Positions 35,781 through 44,039 of a stretch of DNA of 64,000 nt are shown in pieces. The translations under genes were made by a program, and so were the position numbers. A model generated the notes under the pieces. It saw only the letters and a list, made by a program, of their open reading frames with translations. It did not search any database and had not been told where the DNA came from. Source of the stretch: Roseateles oligotrophus. GTDB lineage: Bacteria; Pseudomonadota; Gammaproteobacteria; Burkholderiales; Burkholderiaceae_C. The stretch lies in NCBI RefSeq assembly GCF_025717515.1, contig NZ_JAJIRN010000010.1:124001-188000 (forward strand), read 5' to 3'. Each line of letters opens with the position of its first letter. Position 1 is the stretch's first letter.

Positions 35781-36146
35781 GGTGCGGGTGGCTCCGTTAC
35801 GGCGCTGAAGGAGCGGCGATTGTCCACTGCCGGGAAGCACTTCTCATCAGCGCGTACTTGGGGCTTCAAGGCCAAATCGAGTTAGAGAACTGACCCTGCT
35901 GCCGCACTTCGGTAGGGAGGGCTTGCGACAGGTCAAGTCAAGGCGAAACTGCGACCATTTCTCGGGCTTGGGGCAACCGAGTCAGCTCAAGTTCCCCCGC
36001 TGCTGCCCACTCAAGCCCCATGAACCGCGCGGTCGGCAAGGGAAATGCAAAAATCGCGGCCATGATCGACGCAGAATATTGCCGCAGAGATAGGCAATCT
36101 TGTCGGCCCGGTCAGCCAACGTCATGGTTAAACAGGATTTTTTTCA
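35781..36146. other. 366-base intergenic region, nothing recognised
   Basis: Between the divergent M17 peptidase and hydrolase genes. It presumably holds both promoters. I see no stable hairpin, repeat or gene. A short frame at 36020-36265 runs into the hydrolase gene in another phase and is judged spurious. Confidence 0.6.
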
Positions 36147-37022
36147 ATGCAGCTTTCAAACGTAGTTCGGCCTGCCTCGATGCCGAAGATCCGAAAAGTA
36201 AGCTTGGCGTTAGCGATGGCAGGGGCCGCCACAATTGCCGGCCCGACCACCGCGCTGGCCGATGAGCTCATCACGCTCAAGACGAGAGCGGGCGTCACCC
36301 AGTCCATGCAGCTTTGGGAGCCCCATGGGCGCAGCCCGAAAGCCGTCATTTTGCTGATTCCGGGTGGCGACGGAAATATCGGCTTAAAGCTCGAAAACGG
36401 CAAGGCCGTGGCCGAAGGTCCGCACTTGTTTTCTCAACACCGCGAGCTATTCGAGCAGGCCGGGCTCGCCGTTGCGGTGCTCGATGCGCCGACCGATCAG
36501 CAGGAAATGACGCAGCAATTTCGAACGTCATCGCTGCATATGAACGATATGGGAGCGCTTCTGAGCGAGCTCGGGCGGCGCTTTCCTCAAACTCCGATCG
36601 CCCTGGTCGCGCATAGCCGGGGCACCATCTCTGCGGGCTATACGGCGCAGCGCTTCGGTGCGCAAATCAGTGCGATGGTGCTGCTGTCTGGTTTGTACCG
36701 GGCCACAGCGCCCGATCCGCAGTTGCCTTCATACGGCCCCGGCCTGTCGAAAATAGACCTGCACGCGCTGAAGATGCCGGTCTTGCTGATCCACCATCGC
36801 GCAGATGCTTGCCCGCTCGCGCCTATCGCCGGAGCGCTCGAGCCGGCCGGCAATTTGCGGATGATCACGGTCGAAGACCTTGGGCAAAACGAGGCCAAGC
36901 ATCCCTGCGGCCCCGGCACCAAGCATTGGTTTGTGGGCCAGGAAGTAGCTATCGAACAGGCCTTGATTCGCTGGTTGTTGGAGGGCAAATGGGAGCCCAG
37001 ATTAGCTGCGCCATCGACTTGA
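36147..37022 (+). CDS. Periplasmic alpha/beta hydrolase
   Basis: 291 residues. An AGGA site lies ten bases before the first ATG (36147). A signal peptide ends near TTALADE (residue 38); an internal ATG at 36180 would give a shorter signal. The hydrolase core has ILLIPGGDGNI (oxyanion glycines), the nucleophile motif VAHSRGTISA with an unusual Arg after the serine, and LLIHHRADACP where the acid is expected. The His is probably in TKHWFVG. No specific family assignment. Function unknown. Confidence 0.8.
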   Translation: MQLSNVVRPASMPKIRKVSLALAMAGAATIAGPTTALADELITLKTRAGVTQSMQLWEPHGRSPKAVILLIPGGDGNIGLKLENGKAVAEGPHLFSQHRELFEQAGLAVAVLDAPTDQQEMTQQFRTSSLHMNDMGALLSELGRRFPQTPIALVAHSRGTISAGYTAQRFGAQISAMVLLSGLYRATAPDPQLPSYGPGLSKIDLHALKMPVLLIHHRADACPLAPIAGALEPAGNLRMITVEDLGQNEAKHPCGPGTKHWFVGQEVAIEQALIRWLLEGKWEPRLAAPST

Positions 37023-37043
37023 ACAGGCCGAGGGAGAGATTCG

Positions 37044-37079
37044 GGGTCAGGTCTTGAATCTGATGGCAAGACCTGACCC
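37044..37079. repeat. REP-like hairpin
   Basis: GGGTCAGGTCTTG (37044-37056) and CAAGACCTGACCC (37067-37079) form a perfect 13-base-pair stem with a ten-base loop. I recognise this GGTCAGGTCTTG style from REP elements linked to RAYT (Y1) transposases in several proteobacteria, from memory only. It lies 22 bases after the hydrolase stop codon and could also act as mRNA 3'-end stabiliser. Confidence 0.75.
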
Positions 37080-37190
37080 TCAGGCCGTCGGCTTGCGAGG
37101 TGCCTGCGCGAAGCGCAGCTCCCATCGAGGCGATGCGCAGCGAGCCGTGTTCTTTGGAGTTCACCCCTTCTGCATGGGCGAGGAGCGGAG

Positions 37191-37287
37191 AATTTGCCGG
37201 GCGTCGCGCAGCGACTTCAAGGACTGGTTTCGCGCCCCTTGTTTGAACGCAGCGTAGCGCAGTGAGTTGGGCGCGGCCCGGCAAATT
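37191..37287. repeat. Nested inverted-repeat structure
   Basis: Outer stem AATTTGCCGGGC (37191-37202) with GCCCGGCAAATT (37276-37287), 12 pairs. Inside, GTCGC/GCGAC (37203-37215) makes a small hairpin and CGCGCCC (37231-37237) pairs with GGGCGCG (37269-37275). Together these give a three-way-junction-like fold whose outer and inner stems are contiguous on the 3' side. Confidence 0.7.
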
Positions 37288-37406
37288 TGAGCACTGAGCG
37301 GACCCGCAGGGCCATGCGGCAGGGTCTGAGGCCGCACCGAGCAAGCATCGCTTGCGACGGCTGCCGAAGGATCAGACGCCTACCAGCGGCTGAGCGCCTT
37401 CTCTGG

Positions 37407-37473
37407 CCCACCTCTCTTGGCGAGGCAAGAGAGGTGGGTCGGCCGCCGGGCCGAGACCCGGCATCGTGCCGGG
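37407..37473. repeat. Two further strong hairpins
   Basis: CCCACCTCTCTTG (37407-37419) with CAAGAGAGGTGGG (37426-37438), 13 pairs and a six-base loop, is followed by CCCGGC/GCCGGG (37457-37473) with a five-base loop. Neither has a T-run on either side, so terminator function is unlikely. Confidence 0.8.
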
Positions 37474-37599
37474 AGAACAATCGATTCGAAGCGCGCCTAA
37501 GAGTCATTGAAGCTTGCTGGCAGACACGCATGACCCGCAGCACGCTTGCAGCTCGGTGCGAGCCAAGCAACAGACAGCTGTCTAAATTTCAACTCATCC

Positions 37600-37965
37600 C
37601 TAGCAACTGCTCTGCAATCGCACCAACAAAGCCTGCGCAGCCGGGCTGGCCTTGGCGGCCGGCATCTCGGCGGCCGAAGCCACCAGCCGCTGAGCGGTGG
37701 CCAAATGCGGCGTCACCGGCCCGATAAAGCGCAGCTGTTCGCCGACGCCGATCAACAAGGTCGGAAAGGTCTCGACTTCCAGATCACCGACCAACTCCTC
37801 GTCGTCCTCAATATCTACCCAGATAAAGCGGAAGTCGGGATGCTGCAGGCGCAAGGCTGCCATCACCTCGCGATAAGAGTCGCAGGTGCGGCACCAAGCG
37901 GCGCAAAGGCAGGCCACCAAGGTGGTCTGCGCGCAACGGTCATGGGCATCGGTGGCAATCATCAT
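37600..37965 (-). CDS. Thioredoxin-fold protein
   Basis: About 121 residues from an ATG at 37965 (others at 37977 and 37962 are possible; no clear ribosome site). The redox motif is CAAWCRTCDSY, a CxxC in the standard place, followed by WVDIEDDEEL and the cis-proline region VETFPTLLIG. It lacks a signal peptide, so it is probably cytosolic. The CRTC dipeptide differs from the CGPC of thioredoxin. Substrates unknown. Confidence 0.85.
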   Translation of the reverse strand: MMIATDAHDRCAQTTLVACLCAAWCRTCDSYREVMAALRLQHPDFRFIWVDIEDDEELVGDLEVETFPTLLIGVGEQLRFIGPVTPHLATAQRLVASAAEMPAAKASPAAQALLVRLQSSC

Positions 37966-38174
37966 GGCGCCAAGCATAGCGAGGCTGGCGCCCCCTGCCG
38001 GTCGGCACGGGGAGCGGCGTTGCAAACTGGCTACGCCTACCCCGGCACAAGTACCGATGGAAAAAAATCAACAAATTGGTGCGCCACTGTCAACCGCACC
38101 CATTTGGCTCACGTTGTGCCTGCAAACGGAGCGGGATTGTTGGAATCTCCCCGTAGCAGCAAAGGCAAAAAGCC

Positions 38175-38348
38175 ATGAAGTCGCAACAACATTCGTCCGA
38201 ACCACAGCCCCGTCGCCTGCCTTGCCCCGAGCTACAAGCCGGCCAAGCCGATTACAAGGGCCGCAAGCATGAGGCTTTCGAGGCCGGCAATTTCGGCAGC
38301 GACCGCCGCAGCTTGGCGCGTGCAATCCGCTTCGACCGCAAGCGTTGA
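38175..38348 (+). CDS. Small basic protein (57 residues)
   Basis: Frame MKSQQHSSEPQPRRLPCPEL, continuing to an end of GSDRRSLARAIRFDRKR. AAAGGC lies about nine bases before the ATG. The composition is soluble, rich in Arg, Gln and Lys, and the second half looks like a folded or helical basic segment. It is convergent with the SNF2 helicase gene, 36 bases apart. Not recognised; possibly nucleic-acid binding by charge, which is only a guess. Confidence 0.5.
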   Translation: MKSQQHSSEPQPRRLPCPELQAGQADYKGRKHEAFEAGNFGSDRRSLARAIRFDRKR

Positions 38349-38384
38349 GAGTTCCGCCGCACCAAGTCGGTGCGGCAGGGCGCT

Positions 38385-41243
38385 TTAGCTGCTCAGCGGC
38401 GCCATCAATAGTTCCAGATCCTGCGCAGTGAACTTGGCCGCATCGGCCGAGTCATTGCCCAGCACCCCTTCCGCCAGCGCCAGCTTGCGCGCTTGCAACT
38501 CCAGCATTCGCTCCTCGATGCTGCCCGCCACCACCAATTTGTAGACGAACACCGGCTTGTCCTGGCCGATGCGGTGCGCGCGTGCGCTGGCCTGCGCCTC
38601 AACGGCCGGGTTCCACCAGGGGTCGACATGGATGACGGTGTCGGCCGCGGTCAGGTTCAGGCCGACGCCGCCGGCCTTCAGGCTGATCAGCATCAGCGGC
38701 AACTCCTGCGCCTGAAACCGCCGCACGATCTTGCCACGCGCGGCCACCGGCGTCGCCCCGGTCAGCGTCAGATAGGGCAGCGCCAACCGGTCCAGCTCGG
38801 CGGCGAGCAGCGCCAGCATTTCGGCGAATTGCGAAAACACCAGCACCCGTCGGCCCTCGGCCAGCAGTTCGGGCAGCATCTCGCCGAGCAACTCCAACTT
38901 GGCCCGCTCGGTGTCGGGCGCCATCGCCATGCCTTTGACCAGATACGGATCACAGCAGACCTGGCGCAGCTTCAGCAGCGCGTCCAGCACCGAAATCTGC
39001 GCACCGGCAAAGCCGCGACGCGCCAGCACCCGCCGCACCTGCTTGTCCGCCGCCACCCGCACGCTTTCGTAGAGGTCACGCTGCTGGCCATAGAGCTGCA
39101 CGCGGCGGGTGACCGTGGTCAGCGGCGGCAGCTCGGTCGCCACGTCTTCCTTGCGTCGGCGCAGGATGAAGGGCCGCACGCGCTGCGCCAACAGCCGCGC
39201 CCGCAGCGTCTCGCCATTGGTTTCGATCGGTTTGCGCCAAAGCCGGGCAAAGCTGCGCGCATCGCCCAAGAATCCCGGCATCAGAAAATCGAACTGCGCC
39301 CACAACTCGCCCAGATGGTTTTCCAGCGGCGTGCCGGTCAGGCAGAGTCGGTGGCGGGCGCTCAGCTTGCGCACGGCGGCCGCCGCCCGGCTGCTGGCGT
39401 TCTTGACCGTCTGCGCCTCGTCCAGAATCAGCAGATGCCAGGGCTGGGCGCTCAGCGCCGCCACATCTCGCCACAAGAGCGGATAGGTGCTGAGCACCAG
39501 GTCGTAGTCGGCCAGGTGAGGAAAATGCTGCGCCCGCAGCGGCCCTTGCAGCGAGAGCACGCGCAGCTGTGGTGCGACGCGGCCGGCCTCGGCCTGCCAG
39601 TTGAAGAGCAGCGAGGTCGGCAGCACAGCCAAGGCCGGCCGGTTCAGCCGACCGGCCTGCTTCTCGAGCAGCAAATGGGCCAAGGCCTGCGCGGTTTTGC
39701 CCAGGCCCATATCGTCGGCCAGGATGCCGGCCAAGCCCTGCTCGCGCAGGTATTGCAACCAGGCCAAGCCGCTCAATTGGTAAGGCCGCAGTGTCAGGCC
39801 CAGGCCCATCGGCGGCGCTACCGGCTGCGGCTCGCCGGCAGCGATGAGCTTCTGCGCCAGCAGGCGCAGGTCGCCGTCACCGTGAATTTGCCAGCCCGAG
39901 CGCTCATCCAAGCCCATCAAACGGGCGGCATCCCAATCGCTCAAGGGCAATGGGCCCTCGCGGCGGCGGGGATCGGTCAGCAGATCGACCATCGCCGCCA
40001 CAATGGGTTTCAAAACGGATGCCGGCGCCTCGATGCGGCGCCCGCCCGGCGCATGCAGCAGGATGATGGCGGCATCGTCGATCGACGCAATCGCCTCGGC
40101 ATCCAGCCAGCGCGCATCGCGCTTCAGTAAGTCGGCAATCATCGGCGCCAGATCGAGCATTTCACCCTCGATCTCGACCCCCAGCGTCAACAGCCAGGAG
40201 CCCTCGCGGGCCGGCAGGCTCAGGCGCTTGATGTCCATGCGCCAGGCTTCCGGCGCGACCGGCCGATGCGCAAAGCCCGGCTGCACGACGATGGCCCAGC
40301 CCTTGGCCTCCAACTCGGGCACCCGGTCCAGCCAGAACTCGGCGAAGAAGTCTTCCTGCGTCAGCGTCCACAAATCAGCCAGACCGGCCGCGTTGTCCGG
40401 GTGCCGCCATTGCAGCAGTTCGGCATCCAGAGGGATCAGCCCCGAGCTCCAAAGCTGGTCGCGCGCCTCGGCCTCGGCCGGCAAATCTCGCGCCAGCAGC
40501 CTTGCGCCGACGGCTTGCGTCAGGGGTGGCCGGCTGTTCAGCAGCGAGCGCGGCGCGGGGGTGTCCCAGATTTTTTTTTGCTCGCCGGCATAGGTCCAGT
40601 CGACCTGCGCGACGGTCGCGCTGTCGCCACGTGGACCCAGCTTGCCGCCGGGCGCCAGGCCCAGCAGCCCGTCGCCCCGACTCAGCGTGCGCAGGCTCAG
40701 GCGCGGCCGAAAACGCGCCGGCTCGCCCTTGGACGCTGCGGCCGCCGGCATGGGTTTGGCCGCGACAGGCGCGGCCGGAGCCGCGTCGCTGAGCAACAAG
40801 TCCATCAGCTTGGCGGCGTCGGCCTCGGGCAGACGCGGCAGGGTCTTGAGCTCATCCCGCCCGGCCTTGCGGCGCAGCGCTTCGACCCAGACTTGCAAGG
40901 TGGCGGCGCGCAGCGGTGCGTCGGCCGCTATTTGCAGCTTCAGCATCACGGCGGCCGCATGCTCGCAGAAATGGCGCACCCGGCAGCTGCATTGGGCGCT
41001 GTAAAACGGCCGGCCATCGGCACCTTCGAGCCCTTGCAACGCCAACTCGTAGACCTTGTCGCCGCCACCCGCGACACGCGCGCTGGCACCCAAGTCGTCT
41101 TGCTGCAGCGCCAGTATCTGCGCTTGCAAGGCGCGGCCGCGCTGCAGTCGATGGCGCTCGAACAGGCGCGCCAACTCAGGCTCGGTCGGCGGCCAAATAC
41201 GCGGGGCAAGGTCGAAATCGGGTGCAACAGACATGGCCGTCAT
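38385..41243 (-). CDS. SWIM zinc-finger SNF2/DEAD-box helicase
   Basis: 952 residues from the ATG at 41243, with AAGGA six bases upstream. An N-terminal SWIM zinc finger (CSCRVRHFCEH) is followed by about 380 residues of linker. The SNF2 ATPase then has motif I DDMGLGKTAQAL, motif II LDEAQTVKN, motif III CLTGTPLENHLGELW, motif V LISLKAGGVGLNLTAADTVI and motif VI ARAHRIGQDKPVFVYKL. Bacterial members (HepA/Rad54-like) translocate on duplex DNA; some are linked to RNA polymerase recycling or DNA repair. No restriction or defence genes are adjacent, so a housekeeping role is more likely. Confidence 0.93.
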   Translation of the reverse strand: MTAMSVAPDFDLAPRIWPPTEPELARLFERHRLQRGRALQAQILALQQDDLGASARVAGGGDKVYELALQGLEGADGRPFYSAQCSCRVRHFCEHAAAVMLKLQIAADAPLRAATLQVWVEALRRKAGRDELKTLPRLPEADAAKLMDLLLSDAAPAAPVAAKPMPAAAASKGEPARFRPRLSLRTLSRGDGLLGLAPGGKLGPRGDSATVAQVDWTYAGEQKKIWDTPAPRSLLNSRPPLTQAVGARLLARDLPAEAEARDQLWSSGLIPLDAELLQWRHPDNAAGLADLWTLTQEDFFAEFWLDRVPELEAKGWAIVVQPGFAHRPVAPEAWRMDIKRLSLPAREGSWLLTLGVEIEGEMLDLAPMIADLLKRDARWLDAEAIASIDDAAIILLHAPGGRRIEAPASVLKPIVAAMVDLLTDPRRREGPLPLSDWDAARLMGLDERSGWQIHGDGDLRLLAQKLIAAGEPQPVAPPMGLGLTLRPYQLSGLAWLQYLREQGLAGILADDMGLGKTAQALAHLLLEKQAGRLNRPALAVLPTSLLFNWQAEAGRVAPQLRVLSLQGPLRAQHFPHLADYDLVLSTYPLLWRDVAALSAQPWHLLILDEAQTVKNASSRAAAAVRKLSARHRLCLTGTPLENHLGELWAQFDFLMPGFLGDARSFARLWRKPIETNGETLRARLLAQRVRPFILRRRKEDVATELPPLTTVTRRVQLYGQQRDLYESVRVAADKQVRRVLARRGFAGAQISVLDALLKLRQVCCDPYLVKGMAMAPDTERAKLELLGEMLPELLAEGRRVLVFSQFAEMLALLAAELDRLALPYLTLTGATPVAARGKIVRRFQAQELPLMLISLKAGGVGLNLTAADTVIHVDPWWNPAVEAQASARAHRIGQDKPVFVYKLVVAGSIEERMLELQARKLALAEGVLGNDSADAAKFTAQDLELLMAPLSS

Positions 41244-41277
41244 TGTCTGTCCTTGCTTTGCTGGCAGACTGCGAACC

Positions 41278-42546
41278 ATGCGACTTGTATCGATCCGAAG
41301 AATTCTGCTTGGCCTGAGCCTCGGCATCTTGCTGCTATTGGGCTCGGTCGTGGCCTTGAGTCTGCAAGCCACGGCCCTGATTGCCGTTGCGCCCGAGCTG
41401 CGGCCGGCCGATATCAAGCAGGCCAAGGATTTCTTGCGCCGCAATGATCCCCGCCAACTCGACTCGGACGCGCAGCGCTTGTTGAATCTTCGCGAGCAGG
41501 AATTGAACCTGATGCTGGGGCAGGCCGCCAAGCTCTATGCTCACGCGGCGGCACAGGTGCAGCTGCGCCCCGGTCGGGCGGTCTTTCGGGCCAGTTTTCC
41601 GCTGCCTAAATTGGCAGTCTGGCTCAATATCGATGCCGAGCTGCAAGACGGGGACGGCATGCCCGAAATCACCCGCCTGCGCATCGGCCGGCTACCGGTG
41701 CCGGCCTGGCTCGCCAACCTGGCGATGCGGCGAGCGGTGCAACAACTGCCCGCCGCATTGGATTTGCAATTGGCCGAGGCTTCGGTATTGGACATGGTCG
41801 AGCGCGTCGGCTTCGGCGCCGAGCTGCTGCATGTCAAATACCGCTGGAAAAAGGACAGCATGGAGCGGGTGATGTCCTCGCTATGGCCGGCCGCCGAGCA
41901 GCAACGCGCGCTGGCCTATCAGGAACATCTGGCGGCCTGGGTGCAGACGCTGCCGCCGGGTCAGCCGGTGTCCTTGGCGACGCTGATGCCGCCGATGTTT
42001 GTCTTGGCGCAGCAGCGCAGCACCGGTCTGAGCGCGCAGGCGGCGGCCGAGAATCGCGCCGCCATTCTGACCTTGGCGCTCTATGCCACCGGCGAGAGCT
42101 GGGCGCGGGTGATGCCGGCGACGCAAGCTTGGCCCCGAGCCACGCCGCTGCAAGTGACCTTGAACGGACGCGAAGACTTCGCGATGCACTTTTTGGTGTC
42201 GGCGGCCTTGGCCGTCGAGGGCGGCGGGCCGTTGGCCGACGCGATCGGCGTCTACAAGGAGTTGTCAGACTCGCGCGGCGGCAGCGGTTTCAGCTTCAAC
42301 GACATCGCCGCCGACCGGGCCGGCACGCGCTTCGGGCTCTTGTCCGAGCAATCACCCGAGACGCTGCAAACGCGGATCGGGCGCGGCTTGCCCGAGCGCG
42401 CCTTCATGCCCGATGTGGCCGATCTGCCCGAATTTCTGAACGAGCGAGAGTTCCTGCAGCGCTACGGCGGCGTCGACGGGCCAGCCTATCGGCAAATGAT
42501 GAAGGACATCGAGGCCCGCTTGAGCGCGCTTTCCTTGTCGAATTGA
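41278..42546 (+). CDS. Membrane-anchored hypothetical protein
   Basis: 422 residues. A single N-terminal membrane segment (LLGLSLGILLLLGSVVALSL) is followed by a soluble, presumably periplasmic domain. The conserved-looking segments include LNLREQELNLMLGQ, QAAAENRAAILTLALYATG and, near the C-terminus, SGFSFNDIAADRAGTRFG. The latter suggests a structural fold rather than low complexity. The start is divergent from the SNF2 helicase with 34 bases between the ATGs. I do not recognise a family. Confidence 0.75.
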   Translation: MRLVSIRRILLGLSLGILLLLGSVVALSLQATALIAVAPELRPADIKQAKDFLRRNDPRQLDSDAQRLLNLREQELNLMLGQAAKLYAHAAAQVQLRPGRAVFRASFPLPKLAVWLNIDAELQDGDGMPEITRLRIGRLPVPAWLANLAMRRAVQQLPAALDLQLAEASVLDMVERVGFGAELLHVKYRWKKDSMERVMSSLWPAAEQQRALAYQEHLAAWVQTLPPGQPVSLATLMPPMFVLAQQRSTGLSAQAAAENRAAILTLALYATGESWARVMPATQAWPRATPLQVTLNGREDFAMHFLVSAALAVEGGGPLADAIGVYKELSDSRGGSGFSFNDIAADRAGTRFGLLSEQSPETLQTRIGRGLPERAFMPDVADLPEFLNEREFLQRYGGVDGPAYRQMMKDIEARLSALSLSN

Positions 42547-42686
42547 TGAAAATCTGCCCCACCCCCCGCGAATGAGTGGGCTCGCCAAGCCTGCCATCCC
42601 CCCCGATTCCGGGGCTCGCCGACGCCCTTAGATTCGCAGTCGCACCGAAAATCAAGCCTACGATATTCGGTGCAGAGGTGGCGAAG

Positions 42687-43304
42687 ATGAAAGATACAAG
42701 AAGCTTGGCATCGCTGTGTTCGGGTCTGCTGTTGTACGGTGCTTGCTGGGCCTTAGCTTGGTTGCTGGCCGACATTCGCTTGCCGGCCGATCTATTTCCA
42801 CATGCGTTCTTGGGGCGAGGCAGCTTTGGCGCCTTACTCAGCGAGGCCAGCGCCATTGCACTGCTGCTGTTCGTCATCGCTCTGGCTTGGGGCTATTTCA
42901 CCGTGCGCTCACCCAAGCTTGGCAAGCGTCCGACCACGGCCTGGTGTTTGACCGGGCTGGGCCTGGCTTGGTTTGCCTGGTTGCTGGCGGGGGTGTTCAA
43001 GTTGTCGGAATCCGAGCTCGCTGGCGAGCAGTCGATCGGCGTCTTGCTGCTGTCGGCCACGCAGCCGCCTTTGTGGGGCCTGCTCAACACACTGGCCCTG
43101 CTGTTGGGGGTAGTCGTCGCCGGCGGATTGGCCGGCAAGCATTACCGCATGATCGGCGGCGGCCAGGGCCGTACCATCAAGGCCTCTTATGCGCGACGCC
43201 GTGAAAAATCAGCCAACACCTCATCAAGCAGCGACACCCGAGGCGTCGATGACTCCGCCTGGGTCGCAACGCGCCCGATGTCTGAACTGCCAGAGGCCGC
43301 TTAG
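42687..43304 (+). CDS. Hypothetical membrane protein
   Basis: 205 residues from the ATG at 42687 (MKDTRSLAS). Four hydrophobic segments: SLCSGLLLYGACWALAWLLA, then ASAIALLLFVIALAWGYF, CLTGLGLAWFAWLLAGVF and LLNTLALLLGVVVAGGLAG. A cytosolic tail rich in Ser and Arg follows. Its 3' part overlaps the following tRNA-modification gene by at least 56 bases in another frame. Function not recognised. Confidence 0.7.
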   Translation: MKDTRSLASLCSGLLLYGACWALAWLLADIRLPADLFPHAFLGRGSFGALLSEASAIALLLFVIALAWGYFTVRSPKLGKRPTTAWCLTGLGLAWFAWLLAGVFKLSESELAGEQSIGVLLLSATQPPLWGLLNTLALLLGVVVAGGLAGKHYRMIGGGQGRTIKASYARRREKSANTSSSSDTRGVDDSAWVATRPMSELPEAA

Positions 43305-43854
43305 CGCCTGCATCTGCCCATGGGTCAGACCGGCCGCTAACCGGGTCGAATTGCTGCTGCTCCAGCACCCGCTGGAGCAAGACCATGCCAAGGGCACGGC
43401 CAGGCTCTTGCAGCTATCACTGCGGCGCTGCCGCATCTGGGTCGGCGAAACTTTTGATCCGCTGGAGTTGGCGCAGGCATTGGCGACGCCCGAGCCCGAT
43501 CAATCAAGTTGGCTGCTTTACCCCGAAGATCGCCCCCAAGCCGGCGAATGCTTGATCACTCCGCCGACCTGCACTCGCTTGGTGGTGCTCGACGCGACTT
43601 GGCGCAAAAGCCGCAAGATGCTGCTGCTCAACCCCTTGCTGCAGCAATTGCCGCGCCTGGCACTCAGGGATCCGCCGGCCTCACGCTATGCGATTCGCAA
43701 GGCCCATCTGGGCCATCAGCTGTCGACGCTGGAGGCCAGCGTGCTGGCTTTGCAGCAGTTGGAAGGTCCGTCGCCAGCTTACGAAGATTTGCTCGTCGGC
43801 TTCGACGGCTTTGTCGCCCAACAAGCGCGCCTGTTCCAGGCTCAGAGGCTATGA
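43249..43854 (+). CDS. DTW-domain tRNA-uridine aminocarboxypropyltransferase
   Basis: 201 residues from the ATG at 43249, which has GAGGCG just upstream; 43189 is an alternative. A zinc-binding segment CLNCQRPLSACIC is followed by LLLQHPLEQDHAKGTARLL and the DxTW motif as VVLDATWRKSRKMLL, then RYAIRK. TapT/TuaA-type enzymes transfer the aminocarboxypropyl group of SAM to uridine 47 of tRNA (acp3U). The start overlaps the upstream membrane-protein gene in a different frame, and no start downstream of that overlap would preserve the zinc site. Confidence 0.85.
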   Translation: MTPPGSQRARCLNCQRPLSACICPWVRPAANRVELLLLQHPLEQDHAKGTARLLQLSLRRCRIWVGETFDPLELAQALATPEPDQSSWLLYPEDRPQAGECLITPPTCTRLVVLDATWRKSRKMLLLNPLLQQLPRLALRDPPASRYAIRKAHLGHQLSTLEASVLALQQLEGPSPAYEDLLVGFDGFVAQQARLFQAQRL

Positions 43855-44039
43855 GCTTTTGTAGCGAGCGGCCGTCAGACTAGGCGGACGGAGCGCAGAA
43901 ACCGCAACGTACTCCCTGTACGTGAGGATTTCGACAACGAAGTTGCGGCGAGACTCATATTTGCGCAGCAAATGTGATGTCGGAGCCAACATCCGGCCAA
44001 CGACGTGTGGAGGTCGCGCAGTAAAAAGTTCTCGGCCTC

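Larger units (their letters stand above)
37023..37599. other. 577-base gene-free block of successive inverted repeats
   Basis: No credible gene on either strand. From 37044 to about 37480 it is made of adjacent or nested inverted repeats, listed separately. Smaller ones include GCAAGC/GCTTGC at 37341-37355. The stretch 37240-37265 contains GAACGCAG...CGCAGTGAG, similar to the box in the 32.3 kb repeats. The last 120 bases (37480-37599) show nothing clear. Confidence 0.75.

Noticed and set aside
37023-37599. Insertion sequence or transposase gene
   Set aside because: Inverted repeats are present but no transposase frame is.
38493-40130. 545-codon open frame opposite the SNF2 helicase
   Set aside because: Antisense to a conserved gene; long open frames on the opposite strand are common in GC-rich coding DNA and the translation is low-complexity Gln/His/Arg.
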